A stretch of 64,000 nt of DNA from Chaunax sp. Z400 (GCA_037577475.1 CM075197.1:19852650-19916649); one strand, 5' to 3'. Positions 45,433 through 60,900 are shown, counted from the first letter of the stretch. A program made the numbers and translations. Notes: generated from the letters alone by a model not told the origin.

Positions 45433-48400
45433 GACACACAAACATACTTCCTCAGACAAAAAGCCAATTATCTGATCGCCAGCGTCCAGTTCAGGGCAAT
45501 TAAATACATCAGAAATTAAATCCAGCTGAAAAGCTGTAATAACTTCTGTTCATCACTTTGATAGATAGAAGAAAAAAAGCTTGTTCAGCTCAAGTTGTCC
45601 TTGCTTGAATATACAGTAGACGTCTATTACAACACAAGTCAGAATATGTATACATGGACAAAGCCATACTGAAAACTTTAAGTCACACAACATTCCCTTA
45701 GTGTCATGAAGTCTGTCCTTTGGAATCATGGATCATCAAGTCCCTTCCATTATCCGGGGAGTCGGGAAAATGAACAAGGTTGAAATCTGCTCACATATCA
45801 TGTGCAAAGTGTGAAGGACAGTGAGGTGAATATAATGACATGTTTAAATGCATTTTGTGTGCCTAAGATTAAATTCAGATTGCGTGGCAAACTGTGACGA
45901 TACAAACAATATTCCTAGCAGGATCAAACATGCCTTCACATGTGTGCAGTGTGACACCGTGTGCAGGTTGGACTGCAGTAGAGTTCAGCGGCTTTGAGCC
46001 CCAGCCCTTTAACCCGAATGATTAAAATCTGAGGATATGTGAGCAAACAAAGCTCAGCGGTGGGCTCGCTCTGCACCTCCACCCTTTCCCGCTCTCTCTT
46101 CGCCAAGCCTCAGATCCACCAGCAGCCCGGGGAGTTGCATGTCGCACAATGGGCCCATTGTACGTGCTGAGGTATCACCATAATTGTTACAATCTCTCCA
46201 TTTAGGTGAGCAACACGCCCACCTTTGACTCCCAGTGACATTATGAGAGATTTGTGGCTTTCAGGGATGTTGCATTCATCAGATATAATGGAGAAAAACG
46301 TGGGTGGCTTGCGCACCTGAAGTTGTGGCTGGGGCTGAAATAAGCCCCTGTTTGTATTTTCATGTGTGGCTGCGCAAGCCAAGGTCCAGACCACAACCTC
46401 CATAGAGCTGGAGTGACAGATTTAATAACATCCTGATATTTCCATGAGGTGGATCAGTGATCAGTGATGAAAGACCACTGGAGAATTTTAATATTTCCTT
46501 GCTGCCAATCTGAAACCACAAATTAGAAATTGCTTTTCCACTTGGATGACATTGCAAAAAAGCCGGCGTGTCTGACATCACGTAAATGGATGTGCTGAAA
46601 AGAGTGCATCTGTATTCTCTCATACTGGGTTTCTCTTTTTGGTTATTCTTTCCTTGCATTGTATCTTATCAGGGGGTTGTATTCTCCATTAAGGATGCCT
46701 GCCCTCTCATACTCCCAACACGCCTAATACATCCTGGGGAGATAAATCATAACTATGGACTTGTGTCTGGGAGGGGCAAGGGAGGCGGAAAGCATGGAGG
46801 CTCGGGTGGTTCCAGCTGGTTGGCTTCCAACTCTTGAGTCTAATGCAGATCTGTGAGGAGCTTCCCTACCTTTCATCCCTTTAGGAAACATCTGGAATCA
46901 TCTGCTGGTTGAATGAAAACGTGCATGTGTTTGTGTGTCATCCAGGAGGTTTGCCAGGAATGTTATCATTGTGTAAAGATTAACCCTGCTGTCCAGAAAG
47001 TAAATTCAGGAAACTCAATGGTGGTTTGCCAATAGATGTTTGGGCTTTGACATCATCTCCAGTAACAAATTCCTGCTGAATGTCAACAATTCATTTACAA
47101 TCAGTCTGCTCCTCGCCACTGATGAGGGGCAGATCTCCACACTCTGCACTGAGAGGAAAACAGACTCCTTTTGTACAATTACAATGTAAACGACTTAACT
47201 GCTGCTGTTTAACAGTGTGGATATTGTATCCATGCAAGCAGGTGAGCAGACAAAGCCTGTGGTGGTGCGACATGTCTCCCCATGCCTGAGACAAGACATC
47301 AGGCCACGATGCGTTGACAGAGGCAGGGTCAGGAGTCACACCTGTCAATAAAACGCCTCTTTCTCTGCACACGAGTCGTCGTCACCTCAAAGGCTTGAGC
47401 ACACAGCTGTGGCGGCCTGCCATACCTGCAGCCTGCACACAAAAATGTCAAGCCTTTCTTCTCGGGACAGCAAAGAATAACAAGTGAAACACATTTTTAG
47501 TGTCTGGTGTGTCTCTGTGTGGCGAAAAGCCTCACTGCCATGTTTTCAGCTCGGCTGCCATGTATTTTAAAGCACAATCGGTTCTAAAATTTTTAAAGCA
47601 ACAATTCGCACACGTCACACCAATCACATCACAATAAAACAACACACAAACATCAAGCAAACACCATGAAAGATAATAGATGTCCCTCACAGACATTACT
47701 ATTAAGAACAAGAACATTTTTGCAGCTGAATTCTTCCGTGCTGTGGGTTTAGGTGCAGACTAGGTGTGTGTGGAAGAGAGTTGTGTCTGGACTGGGGAGA
47801 GGATGTTCAGGTCTGGCTGGAACAACACCAGGGGATGTGATTTTTGGAGGGTGGGGTAATGTGGGGGATGTTTTGCCTCCTGTGTGGTGACTCCTGACCC
47901 CCATCATCCTCTCTAAACCTGCTTCACCTCTGTCCTATTGTAGCTCATATCAAATAGCTGAATGTTGTGCATAGATTGCTTCCACTGGCTTATACAGTAG
48001 ATAACTGTTTTACAGTATCCATACCATACGTTTCCTTGATGCAGCCCTTTCCACCACCCATCAAATCACCGCCTGTCCGTCCCGCTGCTCTCTTGTCCTG
48101 GACACCTTTGCTGGCTGGCTCTCCGGCGCGTCTCGGCTCCCGTTCATGTGTGTTTTGTCAGTCCTGCGTGACTCTCTCGCCTGCTAAGACAACATAGTGT
48201 CATCCTGAGGGTGCACTGTGGCCCCCACTGATAACAGTCCGCTGACTTATGCTCGTACCGCTTCTCATCTTCCCTAACACACACTGACGTGGCCCTTTGA
48301 AGTCCTGGGGAGCAGCGTGGACCCTGGGACCAGCCCAACAAAAGCAATCTGATCCTCGGCTGATGTGTCCAAGCATGCCTGCGGCCCACATACAAAGGAC

Positions 48401-51400
48401 TAGGACAGCAGGGGCCCCATTTGCAACTTGTGTGTGTACCTAAGAGTGGACCTGCATGTTGTTCATGGGGAACTGGACATGTGAAAGATGTGATGAGAGA
48501 AGGTTTTGTGACTGCATATTGATAGAGGTTGTTCTCGTCCAACTAGCTTGAAGTTCAGTCCATTCCAGGGCTGTATCACCAGATGCAATATCGTCACGTG
48601 AGGCTGATGGTGATTGCACTGTGTATTTGTTTCTTTTTGCTGCAAAAAGTGTCATCTGACTTTCTTTTTTTTCTTTTGAGCGAGCACTGAAGGGGCTTTC
48701 TTTCTCTCCTCACTTTGTTTTAATTCCAAATACTGTGTATACTGTATATATATATATCAATCTTCCACTGCAGGATTTTTTTTAAAGGATCAAATAGTCA
48801 ATGACAGTAGTGAGCAGGACCAATGTGTCAGATTAGAGACACACAGAATACACATATTGATTTAGTTGTTCCCTCCTTCACTTTGGTTTGTGTCGTAACA
48901 AAACGTTTTTTAAAAAGTTGATTGCACCTTTTTCGACGAGCAATGAGTGGCTTTCAGAGTCAGTTCATCTTTTTGTTATGTTGCCATGGATTTGGGAACT
49001 GTTCATCACAACATGTGCTTTGGCGATATTGTAAAAATCAATTTCATTTATTTATTATGCTGTAACTTCATCATAATCAATTTGTTGCCTCTTTTAATCA
49101 TTAATTGCAAAAAGGCGTGTTCCAACTCAATACTATATTTTGAGATATTAGGATAAGGGTGTTGCACTTTTCAACCTCCCTCCCCTGCCCTTCATTTTTG
49201 TACAGTCCCTAACACCATTCAAAACAATTTACTTACTTTACTAATTTATCATAAAAGTAATTTGCATTCAGGGACAAGGAGTAAAGCTGAACTTTAGATG
49301 ACATCTTGCGATGACTAATATTTCACAGATAAGTGCTTGTTCTGCAGTAAAACACTGCGACCCATGTCTGACCTGTTACCTAAATTCCCAATACATAACC
49401 TATATGTAAAGCTCACCTCAGGCGGCATTTGCATACAGAGGAACCTTGAGTCAAAGCCAGACATGCTGCGTTATCATGAAATTCCAGTCTGCATTTTGTG
49501 TGTGCGTGTGCTGTGTGTTTACATTTTCTTATTTGTGCGCAATGAACAAGTAAGAACAGCTAAAACTTATCTGGATGTCTTGTTCTGGACTCAAGGTCTT
49601 GTCCCTCCTGGAGAGTATGAGGGAATAAAGCTCTGGCTGTTACCCTGACAGGTCCTAACTGTGTCTGTGTCTGGGATACTTTTGGTGAAATGGACATAGG
49701 AAAGCTTGTATTTCTTGAATTGAGAAGCAGGGATTGTCTTCTGATGTGGCTTTCAAAGCCTCTTGTAAAAGACAAAGCTCCAAGACAATCACTTGGACCA
49801 GAATATTAGTCAGACATGAATCCATAGTCCAAAATGGGAAAAGAACTGTTTCGGGACGGGGGTTGGGGATCTCTCAACGATAACCAAGAAATCCCATACC
49901 CCAAAGGATCAATACTGTGTAATCATCATTAGGCCATAACCATTTGATGTATAATTAGCAACTTTAAAACATTAGCCTCCAGTGAAGGACTGTATTCATT
50001 CTTATTTAATCCTCAGGATATGAAACACAGAAGTCCTTTTTGTATCTCTGCCTCAAATGTGCAAAAAAAACAAACGCACACAACGGAGCCAGGGCTGCAG
50101 AGCTCAACTTCCTCTACTTTCACTTTACCCATTTTCTGCTTTGACATCCTGACACACTGAGAGGAAGGTCAGCTTCGTTCACAGCTGCGCAAAATGCCTC
50201 GGTGTTTTTCTTCAAAAATTTACACTGATACGAGCATGCAAATTATATAGTATCACCAAAACTGAGCCAAAGAATGACCTCAGTGCAGCGCAACATAGCA
50301 TCCATCCCCTACATCTGGTTCACTTTACGTTCAGCATCAACAAGTGCTTCCACCTCTAGTTTTCTCTCCCTGAGACAAACATGCAGACAGAACACATGTG
50401 AGTCATGGAGGCTGATGTGCTACAAAGCTTTGCAGAACTCTGGGAACGCATAGCCCCCAATGTATATTTCATGAGGCATTAAAGCCCATATTATTCATGC
50501 TGGTCTCCTCTGCTGTTTTGTTTGGGAGACAGAGGAGCGGAACAATAGATTCATGGCATATTGATTAAGGATTAGAATGCTTAGAGTCCACAAAAGCTCA
50601 CACACATTCACCAGACGGGTCCATTCATAATTGTATCAAGTGATTTTCTGTGGAAGAACTCTTGTTAATCATTCTGAGGAATTTCTTTACTGAAAAACAA
50701 GGCATTACTTTGGAAGTAGAAAGAGCAGAGGGGGGATGAGAGAGGACTGGAAACAGTGGGTTTAGTTGTGGAATCTGAAGACTGCATGATAAAGCTTTTA
50801 AAGGCAGGATGCCATGAGGTGGAAAGAAAAAACAAACTTTCTCCTGTAGCTATATATTGTTGGATAATCAACTGTCAACATAAAAAAAAACAGGTCTGGA
50901 ACTCACTACTGACAAACTTTACCCAGACGCTGTGCATGTTCGGAAGAAAAGAACGCATTCAATGAACCACCTTAACATTGACCTTACCCTGTCTATAACC
51001 CTGCTTCTACTAAGGTCTCCACATCCCGAACAACACTCCCTTTGTTCGCTCGTGTGAAGAGTGGAAAATAAAGGAGACGCCGGTCCTTTGCTGTAAATCA
51101 TTTGGAACAGACTGGGTTCACAGGTTTTTGGTTGTAGTTTATAACAGCTACGCTTTCTGACTATCAACCGCATGTGCAATGTCCTCCGCTCCTCTGAATG
51201 CAGGTAGCTGGGCAGGAAGCAGACGCTCACTCCTGTGACATGTCAAAAGTATTTATTTGTGCACACAAAACAGCTCTCTGTGGAGGACTCAGAGCAAACT
51301 GTGCTGTCATACATCTCCTGACACATTCCAGGGAAGGAGAGGTTGATGACAAATTGTGTTTGGGGCACATTTGTTTTAGAAATATTCAAAAATAAATAGT

Positions 51401-53970
51401 TTGTTGCCTCTAAATGCACATTCACCCAATGTAGTTTTAAATTCTTTATTGTCCTCTAATAGTTATAATAAAGGTAAAGTTTGTTTGTGAACAACAATGA
51501 CTCACAGGGTTACTTGTGTGTGAATGGAGTCGTTCTCAGTGATGGAACCAGCAGATAAAAAGCCAGATATTTCCCTCAGGACATGGTGGAGACCAAAAAT
51601 AGAGTTAAAAGGACACTGACTATTGAACTTCAAGTATACTCACCTGGTGATCATGTCTCAAAATAAATGCTCATGCTGCTCTGTATCTGCGTCATAATTA
51701 AATGGGTCACTTTTAAAGGTAATGTCATTGTTGAGTTCACAGCTTATGTCTACTGACTCCTGTCATCTGTTGTTGCTGCATGGGTTCACAACTTTAATCC
51801 TCAAGATGAAATAATAGCAATGGATATGTGTTCTAATAAATCCAACATGTTGCTTTCGCTATGACTTCACTTTGCATGGAAAAGCCATTTAGACCATCTA
51901 GTTTCAAAACATTCACTAAGGCCAAGGATTTTATTTCATCATTTCTTTAGTTTCCCTTAACTTTTGCCTCAAATTTCTTCTAATTACTTTTAAAGAAGAC
52001 ATGCGCAACATTAAGTATTCATCCTTCTAATGCATTGATTCAGTATAAGTATTACACCTAATACAAGTAGTCATCCTCCATGTTTCTGTGTATTTAATCA
52101 GTCTTTACACCATTGCATTCTTTAAAAACACTTTCTTTGTTGCCTTCGGATCCACTTTTAACTGTCCCTTTTGTCTCAGTTATAAAATGTATCACTAGAT
52201 ATGTAATGTTTTGTAGCATGTTGCAGGTGTTTGTTGCCCATTTTAATCATTTTTGAAAGGTGGACACCGAAGAGGTTAACATGTACAAAGGGGGGAGGCA
52301 AGGGACAGAGAGAGAAATAATAAAAGTGAGTAGGGGAGACAATGTGAGCAAATCCAATTTAGCCATATGTGATCCTATCTCCACAGCAACTCTTTGTGTT
52401 TGCAGCGAGCAGTTTGTGAGCTTTGGCACTGACCGACTCGTCTCCCCCATGCTAGCCCCTTCCAAACTGCCATCCTTGAAAAGACGAGCAGACGGGTAGA
52501 AAGGAACGCGATGGGGGAAAGAGATAAAATGCGGGGAATGGAGAGAAAGTGAGGGAGAGGAGGAGAGCGAGAGGGGGATAGGGAGGTGATGGAGTGGAGG
52601 AGTGAGAGGGGAGTCGCAGGACATTCCTGAGCCAGCTGTGGGTTGGAGGGGGAATTCGCACTGAATGACTGACAAATAAAACAAGACACTGGCTATTTCA
52701 GTAGCCTTTTCCAGGCAGAAACACACTGGCACATTGCAGCGGAATGAGGGGAAGAGAGAGATTTTGGAAGGAAAAAGCGAGGGAGGCTAATGAGAGAACC
52801 AGCAGGCAGCACGGTCCGGTAAGGCATGCCTGAAACCGCAGCAGTCCAGCGGTTACCCTTTCATTGCCTCTCCCTCTAGTGTCTCCTCCAAAATGAAGAT
52901 AGAAACTGGCAGCAGCAGCAGTGGTTCTCGGGTTCTGACAGCACACACATTCCTCTCGCACAGACAGGTGGTGGGGCTGTTTAATAAATACAGGATTGGA
53001 TGGAGGGAGTCAGCAAGGCGGGGGGGGGGGGGGGGGGAGTCAAAGGCCATCACAGACAGTAAACAGCAGAGTTGAACAGCAATAACATGGCTGCTGCTCT
53101 TGGAGAATTTAAAACTTGGACTCTACTCATCATAACTCCTTGTTAATGACTCACCCATTCCAGTGAAATGAACACAACTGTGTCTGCAGTCTGTAACTTC
53201 AATGAGGCTGGTGGAGTGACTCATCAACTGAAATTTACCGTCCAAACTCAGATCACGCATAAGTGAGACCAGTGGTTCAAAACCTTTCTATCTGATGTAT
53301 CCGCACGGATCGGATATGAGCTAAACCCCTCATTGATCCATCAGGTGACAGCTGTGAATGCATTATTTCCTTTGGGTTGCTACAAAAAACGTTGTTTTTT
53401 TTACACAAGTCAGTATGTTTGGTGAAGTTTGTATTCATATTTCTATTTTAAACTACTGATGATAAACACATGATTCCAAATGTTAGGAGTAGGTTTTCCA
53501 GGGTAAAGGAATTACATGGTGTGATTTTATTTGTCCTTAGGCAGATCCGACTCATGTGACGTCATCATGGAGACATCAACAGAGTGCATTGCTATGCCCT
53601 TGGTGTAATGATACAACAATTGATGATCTCCTCACTGTGATACAAAATGGAACGCTCTATTCTGACTATTCAGATTTAGTGACAATGGATGTGGCTAAGG
53701 TATGCACTTCCTGAGTGCTTTCTGGTTGATACTTGGACTGTGTCAGTGCGTAGGCTGGCAGGAGGAGTTAAGTGTACAGCCAGGTATGAAGACTATTCAC
53801 TTGGATGAATCCCATAACAACACGTAATGTGCTGTCCTGTGTGACAGAAATGAATTATTAGGTTTGTATGAACATTTTAAGCATGGAATTGGATTTGTAG
53901 TCATGGGTCGATCTCTTATACGCACGATTTATGGCCATATGTTTACCTCAAGGCCAAGGAGGTTTGGTTT
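43046..53970. other. Long stretch without a supported gene
   Basis: I scanned for splice-flanked coding blocks and recognisable residues and found none. Frames such as 44646-45098 (plus), 46110-46403 (minus), 48144-48542 (minus) and 52247-52732 (minus) are overlapping, low-complexity or unsupported. It contains simple repeats only (45389-45428; an 18-base G run at 53020-53037; purine-rich 52500-52620). It could be intergenic or a large intron. Confidence 0.4.
45389..45428 (+). repeat. (CA)n microsatellite
   Basis: About 20 CA units followed by CAGA variants. Confidence 0.95.
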
Positions 53971-53974
53971 GTTT

Positions 53975-54400
53975 GTTTTTGTTTGTTTGTTTGTTTGTTC
54001 ACAGGATTACGCAAAAACTAATGGATGGATTTGCATGAAATTTTCACCAAAGCATATCCAAGAGGTGATTAAATTTCTGTTGTTTTTTTTTTTGTATGAT
54101 TATTTATTATCTCACAATAGTGACTTTTCTGTGAACCTTATGAATTTAAATATTCTGGATCACGAGATCCGGAATATTACTTGGATCCAAATCAGACTTT
54201 GTGGGTTTTAGATCTTATGAGGATATCATCTAACATTGTAGGCATGATCCAGTTCACCACCCACATCTAATGGATTGTTTCTTTGGCTGTACCCTACCTC
54301 TCCAAACACAAATGAATCAAAATCCATTCAGAACTTTCTGGGTAATCCTGCCAACAGACGCACAAACAAACCAACAGTGGCAAAAACATTACCTACTTAG
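53975..54400 (+). repeat. Fish interspersed repeat with 'ggattacgcaaaaacta' signature
   Basis: A GTTT run leads into 'caggattacgcaaaaacta' and 'ggatttgcatgaaatttt', then 'ggatccaaatcagactttg', and at the right 'atcaaaatccattcagaac' and 'gggtaatcctgcc'. This layout is familiar from teleost genomes. It is non-coding here; a related fragment lies at 27840-28020. Confidence 0.65.
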
Positions 54401-54649
54401 ACAGTTGTAAGCCTCTGCCAACAAGTCAAGTCACAGTTTACCGGTACAACCATTCTGTCCAGACTCATATAAAATATAGTATATAGTGATGATTTGAAGG
54501 AATTTAATAAAAGTTATAAAACGTATTCTTGGCTAAATTTAAGTTCCCAGTGAGAAACATACTGACTTAATTTAGAGACTATTTGGTATCATCATGCAAC
54601 GACAATCACCTGAAGCTTAATATCAGCAAAAATGTGTGGTGGATTTGTG

Positions 54650-54790
54650 GCTTTTTAACTCCTTGTGTTGTCTTCGGGTCAAAAATGACCCACCAGCTAT
54701 GTTTAACTATATGTTTAAGAGAAATCTCCCTAAATTAAATTTTTTTTTAAACTTCATTTTTGATAACCTTTCCTCAAGTGACCCCAACAT
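54650..54790 (+). repeat. Repeat fragment with 'gggtcaaaaatgaccc' palindrome
   Basis: 'ttgtgttgtcttcgggtcaa' followed by the palindromic core GGGTCAAAAATGACCC is a hallmark of a short fish repeat. The remainder is diverged. Confidence 0.5.
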
Positions 54791-54879
54791 TAGTCTTTAT
54801 TCATATTTCCATGAATGCTGTACACCACAAAGACTGTCTTAGGAAAAGGAGAGCATACAGAATGTAAAAACTACACAAG

Positions 54880-54960
54880 GGATAACTGATGACCTGTCCA
54901 GGGTGAACCCCACCTTCTGCGACCCTGCAGTGATAAGCAGTTATAGACAATGGATGGACA
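54880..54960 (-). repeat. Short fragment of the 37550-37825 repeat family
   Basis: 'tgatgacctgtccagggtga' and 'ccccaccttctgcgaccctg' match the part of the family near the 'tcctggagaag' end in reverse orientation. Confidence 0.6.
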
Positions 54961-57900
54961 GACTGCTGCTTTATGTCTATTGACATTTATGTTCATTGAG
55001 AGAAACACACAGTATGTGTGTTGTATCTATAACAGTAGACAGTGTTTCCTGATTGTGCAGCAGACTATCCAAGGACAGAATGGAGGCCATGTGTGTCAGC
55101 GGCCGCCACATCACAGCCACCCTCTCGCCAAAGTCTTTGTGATCTTTCCAACAGTGTGCGAGCTCATCTATGTCACTGCATGCACGTTTTTCTTCCTCTG
55201 CCCTCCCCCTTTAACCACATAGAAGGGAGAGGAGAGATGATCATTTCATAGGGGGAATCCCACATCCTGCAATTTTATCTTCTTGTCTGCCTGGGGAACC
55301 TCACAACAACATGATAACAACACTGCTGCATTGACAGTGGACACTATTAGTTCCATGTGAGGAGAACAAACTGATTAGAAGTTCCATCTAAAGCAATGTG
55401 CACACTTCCTTTACTTTAGACTGTGTGTCAAAAGCCACTTCCTAGAGATGAGTCACTCATTTAGGATGACAGCTGCTGGTAGACCGCTGCAACCTCATCC
55501 AACGTCCTTTCTTCCTCTGTGTACTCATCTCAAATCTCCCCTCTCTTTCGTCAGCAGTAGAGGTTGTCTGCAGATGCTACACCCTCCCATTGCATGGTCA
55601 AAACATGGGTGACGCATAAAATTGCCAATTTCAAAGTCTTTTCTTCAAGTGGGAGTTGTGTGGTGATCTCCACTAACCCATCTGTGACCATTAATGTGGA
55701 TAGTGATCGTGCCTAATGGAAACAGCCCCGGGCCAGCAGAGGAGTTCAGTCCCTGGTCTGTATCCCACATCACTGATGGAAATGATTAAGTATATTGGAG
55801 TGTAATTCCACCCCCCTCGGTCTGCCTCTTAAAATAGAGGAATAGAGAGGAGGGCTGCTGGCCCTGGAGGATGTCGGAATTCTTCTGATTGGAGCAGAGC
55901 AGCGATTGTTATTAGGCTGATGTTGACCCATGACCACAGCAACAGGCCTGCCATGTGGGGGAGAGAGGCATGGCATCACTCCCTCAGAGGCCCCTCTCCT
56001 CTGCCTCACAAGGTTTTTCTTGTGTATTATTGATTTCAAAGACATTCCTTACATTTCAACACATTTAAACACAAACACGTTTGCACGGTGCACCCAGATC
56101 ATGAGAGACATTTGATTTGAATCATGTTTTGGTTGGTTCATTATGTCCAAACATCTATTTCATTGTGCTGGTTTATGTGAAACATGTGTTCTCCACGTAC
56201 GACTGGGAATGAATGGCATCGCTGTAACTAGTGTGATATTTATCGCGTTAATAACCACCACACACGTCTGGCACAGCGTAACCACTCTGGTCATTGTGTT
56301 CACTGGAGTTTGGTAGGAAATGAGGCATGGACAGCTGAAAGATTTCAAAGGAAGCAGAGGTTACACCGAGTATGTACATCCAACCACTGAAAGTCACAGC
56401 TTCCAGCCCTGTAATTTAGAGCGCTGCTAAAAGACAAGACGCTTGCTGCAATAACGGCAGACATGGTCTTGAAAATGAGCGAAGAAGTGGAGCTTTTTTT
56501 TTCTTTTTCTTTTTCTTTTGGAGAGCCGAAGCTGCCTTTGCAAACAAAGAGTCAGGCAGCTTTGGAAAACGAGCCACTGATTTGCCTCTCTGAGGTTAAC
56601 CAGACGAGGCCACAAGCACATTTCAGATTTGAAAACTCCTGTTATGGACAAATAGGAATAATGAATGGAGAGAAGGTGTTGAAAACAAAGATCTCATCAG
56701 ACCAAGACATGTGGAAGAATTTCACAGAGCTCAGCTGTTGAGCCAAATTTGAGTTTTGATGCTACCTCAAATAGTATGGTAGAGTAGATGCAACTAACCA
56801 TGAAAGCATTTAGCTTTGAAGTGGCTTGGATATGTCCTCTCGGTCAACTGAGATGAGTAACTGTGGACTTTCCAAAAATAATTCACTCAACCTGAAAGAG
56901 TTTATGATTTGAACTCCGCTTAACACTGCAGCAGCAATGTGCTGAAAATAAGCACACCGTAACATCTTGCTTAAAATTCACAGGACACAGCTGTGAACGA
57001 TATAAAGCACAGATTGAAAAATTGCAGCCCCACAGATATATGCTGGCAGCCTCTTGCATCACATGACAGGAGAATATAGAAGCTGTCAACACAAGACTGA
57101 GGAACTTAACAAGCCACCATATCTTCTGATTTGAGACTCCTGTGAAGATCTTTGGGCCCTGCAGGCCTCAAGTGTCCGTCTGTTCGCATGTCACAAGTTC
57201 AAGGCCAGTCACGGTTCATGAGTCGTTTCTACTCCGGAGAAGACCAACTCTGGCTGCACTGTCATCAGATCCAGTCAGTGCTGCAGACCTATCACATGCT
57301 CAAACCACAAACTAGTGCCTGTCATGAGCCAGATCAGTGCTCCTAATTTGTAACATTCAAATCTTCCAGGAGAAATCAGAGCAAACCGTTTTGTTTCATG
57401 CACTGACAACAGTAATCTGAGTCAGCGTGGCAGATATGGTGCAGTTCCTGTGAACTTTTACTCTCATTTAACATTATTTATGAATTCAATGAAATGAATA
57501 AATGCATTCGGACATGTTGATTCTGGCTGCCATCATAGCTGTTGAATTTTGTTTTCTTATGATGTGGATGTCGGAATAATAATTTCCAACATCTGCGAAA
57601 GGAGAAATGTAAAGAAAATATCCATTTAAGCCAAGACCTAAGAATAAAAAAAATATCAACATATTCAATCATAATTTCATGGGATGAACTCAAACTGACC
57701 AAGTACATTTCTGGTCGGATGGTTTAATGACATTGTAGCAATGACTTACAATCACAATATTTCTGATTTCTATGCCAAGCAGCCAAGTCCACTGCCCAAC
57801 ACTGTAAGCAGATCCAACCGGTCGTGAGTTAGCCCACAGGCCCAGAATAGAAAATACACTATATGACAGATGTTTTTGCTTTTTTTGGCAAACCAGTGCC

Positions 57901-60900
57901 GAATCCAGGTTGTACCGTTCATTCAGCCTATGCTTCACCGAAATCCCCTTAAAACCCACCCTGAATCCTGAATCCAAGGTCCGAGCTGCGAACTAAAAAC
58001 AACTCATCCGACTCATGGACTGGGCTCACCACTACCTCTCCCCACCTTCCAGTCCTGGAGTTTCCAGAGCACCCACCTCCCTGCTGTTGTTGTCACCCTC
58101 TGATCCCAGGGAGCAGCCAGTAATCTGAGGGAGAGCATTGGAGAACGTCTCCTTTTAATTATCAGAAAACTCAGAGCTGGGTTGGATAATGGATTCCAAA
58201 TGGTGAGGTCGGATAAGGAGTGGGTGCAGTGTTGGAGGAGGTGGTCACGGAGAAAGAGCACCAAATGAGTAGGAGGCGGCGGAGGAGGGAGAGAGGAGGG
58301 GAAGCAAAGAGATATGACTCCTTCTTAGGTTCTGACCTTCGGTTGCCCCCGCCTGTGTGCTTTACCACAGATTGAGACCAGATTGACTGATGACTGAGTG
58401 ACAGAATGATCTCAGAGAAGTAAAGTGTACAGAATCACACAGTGGATCTGTCTTCAAAGATGCTGCTTTAACTTGCTCAAATGTTACTCAGCTCAGTACC
58501 AGAAGCATCAGCATTTACTTTCAGAGAGAAGATGTATGAGTTAGAGCCATAATCTCTCATATGCTGTCGTCCTCTCTGCTCTCAGGACACTCTGGGAGCT
58601 CGACGGTGATGGACAGATCTTAGGCTGCAGCCCAAAGGCTTAGACCTAAAGGAAAAATAATAGAATCACACCAACACAAAACACAAGCTCATCATTATGG
58701 CTTGAAACACATCACACATACATTTGCACAAACTCGCTACGGGACCACCCCTGAGAGCTGACCTGGCCATGCCCCCTACCACTCAGTGCTGGCGTGTGTC
58801 CAGAACAAACTGGGCCCCTCTCCGTAGGGAACAGTAGAGGCCTGAGGTCGTGCTGCTTAGCAGGCGCCGAAGGGGCGGCAGGCTGCCAGTGGTCAGTCTC
58901 TGCCGGAGCTTCTGGGAATGGTGTCACACTCACTAACCACCCCCCCAACCATCACCACCACCTACTCCCGTCTTCACGCTGGCCAGCTCCCGGATTTCAG
59001 GGCCTGGGTGCAGAGGTCAAGAAAAGAACGGCACTCCTACGTCTGAGCAGCTGGACCCACTGTCATGGATGAGCTCATTCTGGCCACCGTCCAAACAAGA
59101 GGCGAGCGAGGCCCCCTGACGTCTGAGCCGCCTCCGTGAAATCACTCTCGCAGCACAGATCAACACAGAGCACCAGCAGAAGCAGCAGCACAAAAAGTCC
59201 CTGCACAAACAAAGCGTTGAGACTTCCTGAGGGTCAACCGAGGCCAGGGTGATGACACGAAAAGTGGGGACATCTTAACCGGACGGAGACTGAAATTCAA
59301 AGATGTACAGAGATAGCAGCCAACTGGCAACAGTATGAAATGACTGAAACTCATATTATTAAAAGAAACTACAAAGAGGTGAGGAGACATGAAAGAAAAA
59401 AGAAAGAAAAAAAAAACGACATGCCATCAAGGTTAAAATTAGTCTTATGATACCCATAACCAGGCCACTGTGGAAAAAAAGAACAAATCTTATCTGACAG
59501 TGAGACCTTCACAGCTCCAAGTGATGTCAAATAAGCAGCCCTCAGCTTCTTTCATCAAACAGACAAAATACAAAGGAAGACATTACCCAGAGGGCTGCAA
59601 GGAACTCTCGGCATGCCTCTTGATATCATTTTAACACCAGCAGACCAACTGGCCAGCAACCTCCTGCCCCGCTCTGCAGTGATAACGCAACAGTATCTGT
59701 CCCTCGCTGTTCAAAGGTCAGACAGATGATTGCATATATGCATTGAGACCATCTAGACACATCATACCGTAAATGTGAAATGAATGGGGAATATGTGGAA
59801 TCTACTGTAGGAGGTTCTGGAGCTGATAGTGTGTCGTCAGAGTCCAGGGCAACAGCAAAGAGGAAGGAAGGCTATCTGGAGACTGCATGCTCTCCAAGAA
59901 GGCCAGCCAGTGAATAAATCACATTTGCTTTTGCACAAACTACAAGATTGCTACGATAAGGCGGTCAGAGCACGCATTGTAAAAAGAAGAAAAATAAAAT
60001 GGCTTCGAGACATTGTCCGGCTTGCCAGGTTCACAGTTTGATCCACTTTTAACATAAAAATAGCCTTCTGTCCCATTGGGAATGAAGGGGAATAGGATAA
60101 TAACAAGAGATCAACAGCACAATAAGACCTTTCCATTCAATTAACTAAATTATCCATAAGCATCTGTGTGTGTTGTTGATATAAGGACCACTGCCCATTA
60201 ACCTGTGGTCTGTAAAAGCACACATGCTTAGCAATTAGCCCACATTCCCAAATTTATCCAGCTGCCTCCGTTTCCAAATGACTATAATTCCAAGCAACGT
60301 GGCAATTTCCAAGGCAGAGCGCATGCCTGGTGTGCTGCTGATTATGGCTTTTTGGAAACGTATAAAGGCTGCGGTTTCCTGGAGGGAGACCACATCAGCT
60401 GTCATATTCATAATTATAGTATCCCTGCTATTTCTATCAATCATATAATTATCAACTCTCTGCTATTTCTATCAGTCATATAATTATCATATTCAGTCAT
60501 TTCGGCCTGAAATTTGCTCTGCTCTCCTGTTCCACACAGATTTGCTTTGAGTTGACATTTGAATGGTCGTGTTCCTTTGACTGAGGAGAAAGACAGGTGT
60601 GAGTCCATAAACTGTGTTGCTGTCTATACATTAGCCTTACAAAAATGTCAGGAACAGCATCAAATGAACACACAAGACCCTTTTCAAATCACAACATGAT
60701 AAAATAAAACCACTACAGCTCAAACATATGCCAGCTCAACATGAAACAGTTTATAGTAACATGTTTAAACTTCACTTTGGATGGCTGTAAGAACTGAAAG
60801 CTAGCAGTAACAGCTGCTCCACAGTGCCTCCACTCCATAAATTTAGGGCAATTAAGGCCTGGGCTCAGCTAATGAACCCGACTAACAAGCTGTAGGAGTG

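Noticed and set aside
52247..52961. Pro/Ser/Leu-rich minus-strand ORFs
   Set aside because: They are driven by a purine-rich GGAGA tract on the plus strand; several frames are open at once, as expected for low-complexity sequence.
58712..59390. Possible GC-rich exon cluster
   Set aside because: Frames on both strands overlap without consistent splice sites or recognisable residues, so I could not support a gene.
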